A program made the position numbers and the translations under genes. DNA of 10,760 nucleotides, taken from positions 1 through 10,760 of the forward strand of contig JAOPVG010000020.1 in assembly GCA_025966255.1 (NCBI GenBank), given 5' to 3'. Within the stretch, counting starts at the first letter, position 1; each line of letters opens with the position of its first letter. This document shows, one piece after another, positions 1-5,573 of the stretch. The notes under the pieces were generated by a model. The model saw only the letters and a list, made by a program, of their open reading frames with translations, was not told the origin of the DNA and did not search any database. Source of the stretch: Jatrophihabitans sp. (GTDB lineage: Bacteria; Actinomycetota; Actinomycetes; Mycobacteriales; Jatrophihabitantaceae).

Positions 1-383
1 TTGCGTCCGTCGTCGGTGATCACCGCCAGTGTGCCGCGGCCGTCGCGCGGATTGGGCTCGCGCCGCACGAGACCGGCCGCCTCGAGACGGTCGATCACGT
101 TCGTCACCGATGTCGCGTGCACCTGCAACCGCTCGCCGATCTTCGACAGCGGCAGCGAGCCGTTCTTGGAGTGCACGAGCAGGACGAGCGCCTCGTACCG
201 GCTGAAGGTGATGCCGAACGGGCGAAGCATCGCGTCCAGTTCGGCGATCAGGATCTGGTGCGCGCGCATGATCGAGGTGACGGCCCGCATGGACGCGTAC
301 ACGGCCGACGGTTCGCCCGGCCAGCGGTCCTGCCACAGGTTGCCGGCGCGGTCGATCGGATCGAACTCGAGCGGCTGCGGCAT
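1..383 (-). CDS. MarR-family transcriptional regulator (3' end cut by window edge)
   Basis: This is probably a ligand-responsive winged-helix repressor that binds DNA as a dimer. The first 127 residues are visible and the C-terminus lies outside the window. Helices at about residues 28-70 lead into a winged helix-turn-helix: the segment SKIGERLQVHATSVTNVIDR (about 80-99) is the HTH with its recognition helix, and EAAGLVRREPNPRDGRGTLA (about 101-120) is the wing with the typical D-x-R signature. The ATG at 383 has no Shine-Dalgarno sequence. Instead a TACCCT hexamer lies 6 nt upstream, which suggests a leaderless transcript. The gene diverges from gcdH across a 161-nt region, so regulation of gcdH and of itself is a reasonable inference, but the effector is unknown. 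Family assignment is firm; the target is not. Confidence 0.9.
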   Translation of the reverse strand, partial: MPQPLEFDPIDRAGNLWQDRWPGEPSAVYASMRAVTSIMRAHQILIAELDAMLRPFGITFSRYEALVLLVHSKNGSLPLSKIGERLQVHATSVTNVIDRLEAAGLVRREPNPRDGRGTLAVITDDGR

Positions 384-395
384 AACCGGAGGGTA
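384..395 (-). promoter_or_regulatory. Putative leaderless -10 element of the marR gene
   Basis: On the minus strand TACCCT (395-390) fits the actinobacterial TANNNT -10 pattern. It is separated by 6 nt (CCGGTT) from the ATG at 383, so transcription would start at or next to the A of the start codon. No good -35 hexamer is visible 16-18 nt upstream. There is no Shine-Dalgarno sequence, which agrees with leaderless translation. Confidence 0.45.
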
Positions 396-420
396 GCCAA
401 CCCCGGCCGCGAAGATCGGC

Positions 421-432
421 CCCCCGCGGGGG
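421..432. repeat. 12-bp GC-only perfect palindrome in the marR/gcdH intergenic region
   Basis: CCCCCGCGGGGG is its own reverse complement and lies between the two divergent promoters, about 25 bp upstream of the marR -10. It could be a protein-binding site, or a by-product of very high GC content. Nothing else supports a function. Confidence 0.3.
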
Positions 433-499
433 CTCCCGCCGGCGAGATCGAGGGAATACGGTCGGGCCCCGTCTCGGCCCGCCCCTCGTCGACCCCGTC

Positions 500-521
500 A
501 TCGGGCGGCTGACGGCCCGAT
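500..521. promoter_or_regulatory. Perfect 7-bp inverted repeat overlapping the gcdH -35 (candidate operator)
   Basis: ATCGGGC (500-506) and GCCCGAT (515-521) are exact inverted repeats separated by 8 bp. The spacer contains the CTGACG -35-like hexamer of gcdH (509-514), so a dimeric protein bound here would block RNA polymerase. The divergent MarR regulator is the obvious candidate binder. Size and symmetry suit a dimeric HTH protein, but no match to a known operator is claimed. Confidence 0.45.
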
Positions 522-545
522 TTGCGCCGGGTAGCGTGCTCGACA
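509..545 (+). promoter_or_regulatory. Putative leaderless promoter of gcdH
   Basis: CTGACG (509-514; TTGACA-like at four positions), a 17-bp spacer and TAGCGT (532-537; fits TANNNT) form a housekeeping-type promoter. Seven nt separate the -10 from the ATG at 545, which places the start site on or beside the start codon. No Shine-Dalgarno sequence precedes the gene, in line with a leaderless mRNA. Confidence 0.55.
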
Positions 546-1717
546 TGAGTGACGCCCTGGACCGCCTCGACCTCCTGGACCTCGACGACGACCTCGACGA
601 GGAGGACCGCATGCTGCGGGACACCGTGCGCAAGTTCGCCGACGACCGACTGCGTCCGAACATCCAGCAGTGGTTCGAGGACGGCACCCTGCCGGCGCGG
701 GAACTGGCGCAGGAGTTCGGCGCGCTCGGGGTGCTGGGCATGCACCTGGACGGCTACGGCTGCCAGGGCGCCAAGGCGTCCCAGTACGGTCTGGTCTGCG
801 CCGAAGTCGAGGCGGTCGACTCCGGGCTCCGCTCGCTGGTGAGCGTGCAGGGCTCGCTCGCGATGTACGCGATCTATGCCTACGGCAGCGAGGACCAGAA
901 GCAGCAGTGGCTGCCGCGCATGGCGAAGGGCGAGGCGATCGGCTGCTTCGGCCTCACCGAAGCCGACTCCGGGTCCGATCCGGGCTCTATGCGTACGCGC
1001 GCCGTGCGCGACGGCGACGACTGGATCCTCAACGGTAACAAGATGTGGATCACCAACGGCTCGCTGGCCGACGTCGCCGTGGTGTGGGCCCGGACCGACG
1101 AAGGCGTGCGCGGCTTCCTCGTCGAAAAGGGCATGACCGGCTTCTCGACCCAGGACGTCCACCACAAGATCTCCCTGCGCGCGTCGGTGACGAGCGAGTT
1201 GATCTTCGACGACGTGCGGTTGCCGGCGTCGGCCCAGCTGCCGGAGGCGGCCGGCCTCAAGGCTCCGCTCGGCTGCCTCACCGAGGCGCGCTTCGGCATC
1301 ATCTGGGGCGTCACCGGCGCGGCTCGCGACGCCCTCGCGGCGACGCTCGACTACGCGGGCTCACGCACCCAGTTCGGCAAGCCGATCGCCGGCTTCCAGC
1401 TCACCCAGAAGAAGTTCGCCGATCTCGCCGTGTCACTGCAGCAGACGCAGCTCACCGCTCGCCGCCTGGGCGAGCTCAAGGACGCCGGGCGCATCAAGCC
1501 ACACCAGATCAGCTTCGGCAAGTTCGCCAACGTGAGCGCCGCCCTGGCCATCTGCCGCGAGGCCCGCTCGATCCTGGGCGGCAGCGGCATCACCACCGAA
1601 TATCCCGTGCTGCGGCACGCGGTGAACCTCGAAACCGTCTACACCTACGAAGGCACCCACGAGGTGCACACCCTGGTGCTCGGCTCGACGCTCACCGGCA
1701 TCGACGCGTTCCGCTGA
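545..1717 (+). CDS. gcdH: Glutaryl-CoA dehydrogenase (acyl-CoA dehydrogenase family)
   Basis: This cytoplasmic FAD enzyme oxidises and decarboxylates glutaryl-CoA to crotonyl-CoA and CO2, passing electrons to ETF. It acts in lysine, tryptophan and some aromatic degradation routes. The 390-residue protein has the full three-domain acyl-CoA dehydrogenase layout. CFGLTEADSGSDP (134-146) is the FAD/substrate signature, and WITNG lies at 168-172. TYEGTHEVHTL (367-377) carries the catalytic base Glu369. LRSLVSVQ (95-102) contains Arg96, matching the glutarate-binding Arg of human GCDH (Arg94, mature numbering), which general short-chain dehydrogenases lack. The ATG at 545 is chosen over a GTG at 536 because a TAGCGT -10 sits 7 nt before it. 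The gene diverges from a MarR regulator and converges on the sigma gene with a 6-nt gap. A different branched or dicarboxylic acyl-CoA substrate is less likely. Confidence 0.93.
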   Translation: MSDALDRLDLLDLDDDLDEEDRMLRDTVRKFADDRLRPNIQQWFEDGTLPARELAQEFGALGVLGMHLDGYGCQGAKASQYGLVCAEVEAVDSGLRSLVSVQGSLAMYAIYAYGSEDQKQQWLPRMAKGEAIGCFGLTEADSGSDPGSMRTRAVRDGDDWILNGNKMWITNGSLADVAVVWARTDEGVRGFLVEKGMTGFSTQDVHHKISLRASVTSELIFDDVRLPASAQLPEAAGLKAPLGCLTEARFGIIWGVTGAARDALAATLDYAGSRTQFGKPIAGFQLTQKKFADLAVSLQQTQLTARRLGELKDAGRIKPHQISFGKFANVSAALAICREARSILGGSGITTEYPVLRHAVNLETVYTYEGTHEVHTLVLGSTLTGIDAFR

Positions 1718-1723
1718 GGCGGG

Positions 1724-2953
1724 CTAGAGCGCGTCCAGGGCCGCGACCCGTTCTAGTAGGAAGCGCCGCTCGACGAGGTTGTCGGTGAGCACCAGCGCCT
1801 CCTGGTACGCCGTGCGGGCCTCCTCGTCGCGGCCGAGGCGGTGCAGGAAGTCGGCGCGCGACGCGGACAGGTAGGCGTAGGTCGCGAGCTGCGGCTCGTC
1901 GCCGAGGCGGTCCAGCTCGTCCAGGCCGGCCTGTGGACCGCGCGCGAACCCCAGCGCCACACCGCGATTCAAGGCGACGACGGGCGAGGGCCACACCTGG
2001 GCCAGGACGTCGTAGAGGCCGACCAGCTCGTCCCAGTCGGTCGCCTCCCAGCTCGGCGCCTCGGCGTGGACGGCGGCGATCGCAGCCTGCAGGGCGAACC
2101 GGCCGGGCGGGCGGCGGCGCAGGGCTTCGCGCACCAGCGCGACCCCCTCCGCGATCTCGGCGCGATCCCACGCCGCGCGCTCCTGATCGGCGAGCAGGAG
2201 GAGCCGTCCCTCGCCGTCCACTCGGGTCGCGCGGCGGGCGTCGGTGAGCAGGATGAGTGCCAGGAGGCCGGCGACGTCCTGGTCGGCGGGCAGCAGCTTC
2301 CGCAGGATCCGGGCCAGATCGAGTGACCGCTCGACGAGATCGGCGCGGGTGAGCCCGTCGCCGACCGGCGCGGTGTGCCCGGTCGTGAACAGCAGGTGCA
2401 CGACCGCGAGGACGGCGTCGATCCGCGCGGGCAGCTCGGCCGCCGACGGCACGCGGTACGGGATGCCGGCGGCGGCGATCTTCTTCTTGGCCCGGGTGAT
2501 GCGCGCGGCCATGGTCGGCTCGCTCACGAGGAACGAGCGGGCCACCTCGGTGGTCGTCAGGCCGCAGACGAGGCGCAGCGTGAGCGCGACCCTGGCCTCC
2601 GGCGCGAGCGCCGGGTGGCAGCAGGTGCAGATCAGCCGCAGCCGGTCGTCAGGAATCTCGCCGTCCTCGGGCAGCTCCGGCTCGTCCACGACGTCGTCGG
2701 CCACTAGCATGGGCAGCAGCCGGGTCAGGGTGGAATCGCGCCGCAGCAGATCCAGGGCGCGGTTGCGGGCCGTCGTCGTCAGCCAGGCGGCCGGCCGGGA
2801 CGGAATGCCGCGCTCCTCCCACACCCGCAGCGCCTGTGCGTAGGCGTCCTGCACGCACTCCTCGGCCAGATCGATGTCCCGGGTGACCCGCACCGTCGCG
2901 GCGAGGACGAAACCCCACTCGCGACGGTGCGCATCGGCGACCGCCGCCGCCAC
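1724..2953 (-). CDS. ECF42-type RNA polymerase sigma factor with C-terminal TPR-like extension
   Basis: This is an alternative sigma factor of about 409 residues, twice the length of a minimal ECF sigma. Sigma region 2 lies at about 8-75, with DLAEECVQDAYAQALRVW at 28-45 and RPAAWLTTTARNRALDLLRR at 53-72. Sigma region 4 is at about 104-160, with the HTH LTTTEVARSFLVSEPTMAARITRAKKK starting near 132. Residues 170-409 form the helical extension found in the ECF42 group, described as tetratricopeptide-like; VVALNRGVAL (325-334) and the C-terminal YLSASRADFLHRLGRDEEA region (361-379) are typical. There is no anti-sigma gene beside it; in this group the extension is thought to control activity. 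The start is the GTG at 2953, 11 nt after the stop of the DGPF gene, with no clear Shine-Dalgarno sequence, so translational coupling is likely. The frame stays open much further upstream, but that part overlaps the DGPF gene and is not sigma-like. Confidence 0.9.
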   Translation of the reverse strand: MAAAVADAHRREWGFVLAATVRVTRDIDLAEECVQDAYAQALRVWEERGIPSRPAAWLTTTARNRALDLLRRDSTLTRLLPMLVADDVVDEPELPEDGEIPDDRLRLICTCCHPALAPEARVALTLRLVCGLTTTEVARSFLVSEPTMAARITRAKKKIAAAGIPYRVPSAAELPARIDAVLAVVHLLFTTGHTAPVGDGLTRADLVERSLDLARILRKLLPADQDVAGLLALILLTDARRATRVDGEGRLLLLADQERAAWDRAEIAEGVALVREALRRRPPGRFALQAAIAAVHAEAPSWEATDWDELVGLYDVLAQVWPSPVVALNRGVALGFARGPQAGLDELDRLGDEPQLATYAYLSASRADFLHRLGRDEEARTAYQEALVLTDNLVERRFLLERVAALDAL

Positions 2954-2964
2954 GGCCGAGAGGT

Positions 2965-3312
2965 TCAGCTGAACACCATGATCGGCCGGACCTCGACGCC
3001 GCCGAAGCCCGCCGGGACGTCCTTCGAGATCGCGATGGCCTCGTCGAGATCGGCGGCCTCGATCAGGTAGTAGCCGCCCAGCGCCTCCTTCGACTCGACG
3101 AACGGCCCGTCGGTGACGGTGAAGCCGCCGGCTCCGTCGCTGATGACGGTGGTGGCCGTGGCCGTCGGCTGCAGGGCGTTGCCGCCGGCGATCTTGGCGC
3201 CGTGCTTGGCGCCGAAGGCGTTGTGCGCCTGGAGAATGCTTTCCCGGCTGGCGTCGTCGACCTCGGACCACGCGGACTCGGACTCGTACAAAAGAACCAG
3301 GTACTGACCCAT
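2965..3312 (-). CDS. DGPF/YCII-related domain protein, partner of the ECF42 sigma factor
   Basis: This is a small soluble protein of 115 residues with a single YCII-related fold of the DGPF type. The defining motif D-G-P-F is at residues 68-71, inside TVTDGPFVESKEALGGYYLI. His30 and Asp68 are candidates for the conserved pocket, but no reaction is established for the family. The start is the ATG at 3312 (MGQYLVLLYES). It is chosen over an upstream in-frame start because a GAAAGG Shine-Dalgarno-like run precedes it at a suitable distance, and homologues begin at this point. It is the first gene of a two-gene unit with the ECF42 sigma factor, a pairing known across actinobacteria in which DGPF genes are the usual targets of the sigma factor. 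An ECF42-like promoter lies upstream. Confidence 0.9.
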   Translation of the reverse strand: MGQYLVLLYESESAWSEVDDASRESILQAHNAFGAKHGAKIAGGNALQPTATATTVISDGAGGFTVTDGPFVESKEALGGYYLIEAADLDEAIAISKDVPAGFGGVEVRPIMVFS

Positions 3313-3363
3313 TGAGGGCACCTTTCGCTCGAAGACCCGACCGTTCGGGCCTACCTTCAATAC

Positions 3364-3390
3364 GACGGACGCCCGCGACCGGAATCGACA
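3364..3390 (-). promoter_or_regulatory. Putative ECF42-dependent promoter of the DGPF-sigma unit
   Basis: On the minus strand TGTCGA (3390-3385) is followed by exactly 17 bp and then CGTC (3367-3364). As I recall the published work on ECF42 in Streptomyces venezuelae, the consensus is TGTCGA at -35 and CG(A/T)C at -10 in front of DGPF genes. The predicted start near 3357 gives a leader of about 45 nt before the ATG at 3312. A second CGTC (3371-3368) lies at 13-bp spacing and is less likely. The site implies positive autoregulation of both genes. Confidence 0.6.
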
Positions 3391-3414
3391 GCCAGCCTAG
3401 AGAACTGGCAATCT
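3385..3414 (+). promoter_or_regulatory. Possible housekeeping promoter of the DUF2127 gene
   Basis: TCGACA (3385-3390; five of six matches to TTGACA), an 18-bp spacer and CAATCT (3409-3414) end 8 nt before the ATG at 3423, which would allow a leaderless transcript. The -10 is weak. The -35 is the same six base pairs that form the ECF42-type -35 on the other strand. Confidence 0.3.
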
Positions 3415-3422
3415 CCCCGGCC

Positions 3423-4202
3423 ATGGACTGGAATCTTCGCGTCTGCGCCCGCAAGGGCCACGTCACCTACGCGCCGACCGAGCCGCAGTTCCGGGACCGG
3501 CTCGAGGCGAGCACGCCGCTGGGCGACGCCTGGCGGTGCCTGCGCTGCGGCACGTACGTGCTCGGCGAACCGCACGGGAGCGGGGCGGCCGACGACGCAC
3601 CTGTGCTGCTGCGCGGCAAGGCGTTGCGCAGCGCCTTCATCCTGCGCGCGCTGGCCGTCGAGCGCTGGGGGCGCGGGCTGATCCTGCTCGGGCTCGGTAT
3701 CGCGGTGTTCCGCCTCAAGAGCACGCAGGTGAGCCTGAAGGAACTCTTCGAACGTGACCTCAGCTCGCTCGATCCGTTCTTCAAGCAGATCCACTTCAAC
3801 GTGTCGGACTCCAGCACGATCCACTCGATCGAGAAGGTGCTCAACGCCAAGCCGTCCACGCTGAACCTCATCGCGGTCGGGATCCTGCTCTATGGGCTGC
3901 TGCAGATCGCCGAGGGCATCGGCCTGTGGTCGCTCAAGCGCTGGGGTGAGTACGTCGCGGTCGTCGGCACCACGCTGTTCATCCCGCTCGAGGTCTACGA
4001 GGTGGTCGGGAAGGCCAGCTGGCTCAAGATCGCGGTGCTGGTGATCAACGTCTGCGCGGTGCTCTACCTCCTGCTGTCCAAGCGCCTCTTCGGGCTGCGC
4101 GGCGGGCACCAGGCGTACGAGGCGTCGTTGCACGAGGTGTCGTTGCTCGAGGTCGAGGAGTCGTCCGAGACGCCCACCGAGGCGGCCGCTCGACGGGGCT
4201 AG
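3423..4202 (+). CDS. DUF2127 family integral membrane protein with putative N-terminal zinc-binding segment
   Basis: The function of this family is unknown. The 259-residue protein starts with a soluble segment carrying Cys8, His13 and a C-x2-C pair at 39 and 42 (WRCLRCGTYV), which looks like a small zinc site. Predicted membrane segments lie at about 83-97, 147-168, 177-191 and 203-219. Between the first two is a non-membrane stretch (about 98-145), and the C-terminus is acidic. The W-G/R-x-G-E motif around 174-177 and FIPLEVYE (186-193) are typical of DUF2127. The ATG at 3423 is chosen because homologues begin with MDW-type N-termini; an earlier in-frame start would extend through the divergent promoter region. 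It is transcribed away from the DGPF-sigma unit. A role in stress linked to that sigma factor is only a guess from position. Confidence 0.82.
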   Translation: MDWNLRVCARKGHVTYAPTEPQFRDRLEASTPLGDAWRCLRCGTYVLGEPHGSGAADDAPVLLRGKALRSAFILRALAVERWGRGLILLGLGIAVFRLKSTQVSLKELFERDLSSLDPFFKQIHFNVSDSSTIHSIEKVLNAKPSTLNLIAVGILLYGLLQIAEGIGLWSLKRWGEYVAVVGTTLFIPLEVYEVVGKASWLKIAVLVINVCAVLYLLLSKRLFGLRGGHQAYEASLHEVSLLEVEESSETPTEAAARRG

Positions 4203-4209
4203 CTGCGAC

Positions 4210-4224
4210 CGGCCGGCGAGGCCG
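4210..4224 (+). terminator. Short GC hairpin after the DUF2127 gene (weak terminator candidate)
   Basis: CGGCC (4210-4214), a 5-nt loop and GGCCG (4220-4224) form a perfect 5-bp stem 7 nt after the stop codon. No U-run follows, so at best this is a tail-less actinobacterial terminator. Hairpins of this size are common by chance at this GC content. Confidence 0.2.
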
Positions 4225-4297
4225 ACGGTTCGTTCTCCCGAAGTCGATGCCGGCGATTTGCACCGTCCTGGCCGCTTTCGTCCGTCGCGGACCTGGC

Positions 4298-4317
4298 TGG
4301 CTACCCGTGAGTAGCCA
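4298..4317. promoter_or_regulatory. Perfect 7-bp dyad upstream of the SCP2-hydrolase gene (candidate operator)
   Basis: TGGCTAC (4298-4304) and GTAGCCA (4311-4317) are exact inverted repeats with a 6-bp spacer. They are centred about 53 bp before the GTG start of the hydrolase gene, in the 158-nt non-coding stretch 4203-4360. No U-run follows, so an operator is more likely than a terminator. I see no convincing -35/-10 pair in this stretch, so the promoter it might control is not located. Confidence 0.4.
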
Positions 4318-4348
4318 TCCGCTCCCGTTGGCTAACAGGCGAACCGGG

Positions 4349-4353
4349 AAGGA
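4349..4353 (+). promoter_or_regulatory. Ribosome binding site fixing the SCP2-hydrolase start
   Basis: AAGGA lies 7 nt before the GTG at 4361. It decides for this start over an in-frame ATG at 4247, which has no such site and would add a non-conserved stretch read from the intergenic region. Confidence 0.6.
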
Positions 4354-4360
4354 TGGTCGG

Positions 4361-5563
4361 GTGACCGAAAACGACCTGCTGCCGCTGCTGCGCGAGCGGC
4401 TGCTGGGCATCTACTCCCCGCTGCTGGCCGACACGAGCGCGACCCTGCTGTTCACGGCCGGCGGTCTGGCCAACTGGACCGTAGAGATCGAGAACGGGCG
4501 CGCTGGAGCCCGCCGCGGCGGTCCGCTACACCCGACCACGACGGTGCGCGCGCCCCTGTCGGTGCTCACCGAAGTCGTCTCCGGGGAGCGCAGCGGTGTG
4601 CAGGCCTTCCTCGACGGCCTCCTGACCGTGCGGGGCAACCTCGCCCTGGCGCTGCAGCTGGACGGTCTGTTCCCCGGCGATGCCGCCGACGACACTCGCA
4701 CCTACACGCGGTCGGTGCAGGCAGGCGGCATCGAGACGTTCTACCTCGAGGCCGGACCGGTGGACGCGCCGCCGGTCGTGCTCGTGCACGGGCTCAGCGC
4801 CACGAACGCGTCGATGCTGCCGCTCATCCCGGCGCTGTCGAAGGACTTCCGCGTCCTGGTCCCCGACCTGCCCGGCCACGGCGGTACCGAGGCCAAGGGG
4901 GCGGCGCACGCCGCGCGTTATCTCGGCGACTGGCTGCTCGCGTTCGTCCGCGAGACCTGTACCGGGCCGGCCGTGCTGGTGGGCAACAGCCTGGGTGGAC
5001 GCACCTGCCTCGAGGCCGCCTTCAACTCCCCCGCTGACGTGCGCGGTCTGGTGCTGCTGTGTCCCGCGGTGGCGTTCCGCCGGCTGCGTCAGCTCGTGCC
5101 GTTCGTGCGCATCGTGCCCGACGAGATCGCCGCCCTGCCGGTGCGCATTCCGCGGCGGATGGCGATGCGCGGGCTGCGCAATTTGTTCTACGACCAGACC
5201 CGGCTCCCCGATGCCTGGTACGAGGCGGCAATCGACGAGTTCGTCCGGGTCGTGTCGATCCGACAGAACCGCCTGGCCACCTTTTCCGCCCTTCGGCACA
5301 TCTATCTGGACGAGCCGTTCGGCGAGAGCGGCTTCTGGGATCGCCTGCCGCAGCTGCGTCCGCCCGCGCTGTTCATCTGGGGCGACAAGGACGTGCTGGT
5401 CCCGGCCGGCTTCGCGCGGTTCGTGGCCGAGGCGCTGCCGCAGTCGCAGTCGGTGGTGCTCGAGAACTGCGGGCACGTTCCGCAGTTCGAGTACCAGGAT
5501 GTGACGGCCGGCCTGACCCGCGACTTCCTCACCGGCCTGCCCGACCTGGGCAACGGGGGTTAG
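4361..5563 (+). CDS. Alpha/beta hydrolase with N-terminal SCP2-like lipid-binding domain
   Basis: This is a predicted serine hydrolase, probably an esterase or lipase acting on a hydrophobic substrate, 400 residues and cytoplasmic (no signal peptide). Residues about 4-105 resemble an SCP2 sterol-carrier domain: a WTVEIENGRAGARRG strand pair (39-53), a threshold-like segment LSVLTEVVSGERSGVQAFLDGLLTVRG (from 66) and LALALQLDGLF (94-104). The alpha/beta hydrolase fold covers about 121-393. Its oxyanion HG is at 143-144, nucleophile Ser210 in G-N-S-L-G (208-212), likely acid Asp344 in WGDKD, and His372 in CGHVPQFE. The cap domain is at about 235-320. All catalytic residues are present. The domain pairing suggests that the SCP2 part presents an acyl-CoA, sterol or other lipid to the active site, which is inference. 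The gene converges on meaB with a 10-nt gap. Confidence 0.82.
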   Translation: MTENDLLPLLRERLLGIYSPLLADTSATLLFTAGGLANWTVEIENGRAGARRGGPLHPTTTVRAPLSVLTEVVSGERSGVQAFLDGLLTVRGNLALALQLDGLFPGDAADDTRTYTRSVQAGGIETFYLEAGPVDAPPVVLVHGLSATNASMLPLIPALSKDFRVLVPDLPGHGGTEAKGAAHAARYLGDWLLAFVRETCTGPAVLVGNSLGGRTCLEAAFNSPADVRGLVLLCPAVAFRRLRQLVPFVRIVPDEIAALPVRIPRRMAMRGLRNLFYDQTRLPDAWYEAAIDEFVRVVSIRQNRLATFSALRHIYLDEPFGESGFWDRLPQLRPPALFIWGDKDVLVPAGFARFVAEALPQSQSVVLENCGHVPQFEYQDVTAGLTRDFLTGLPDLGNGG

Positions 5564-5573
5564 CGGGTCAAAG

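Noticed and set aside
248..1165. 305-residue open frame on the minus strand across gcdH
   Set aside because: It overlaps a complete gcdH and part of marR, with no recognisable domain or start signal. Long antisense frames are expected in high-GC codon-biased DNA.
1718..1723. Terminator between the converging gcdH and sigma genes
   Set aside because: The gap is 6 nt and no stem-loop is visible around it, so any termination signal would lie inside the opposing gene.
2954..3466. Extension of the sigma factor reading frame to 580 residues
   Set aside because: The added part overlaps the DGPF gene in another frame, has no homology to sigma factors, and would run through the promoter region. The GTG at 2953 gives the usual ECF42 length.
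3357..4133. 258-residue minus-strand frame opposite the DUF2127 gene
   Set aside because: The plus-strand frame has conserved DUF2127 features and membrane segments. The minus frame shows only charged low-complexity sequence.
5539..5551. Small GCCC/GGGC hairpin at the end of the hydrolase gene as a bidirectional terminator
   Set aside because: The stem is only 4 bp, lies within coding sequence and has no U-run. It is at chance level for this GC content.
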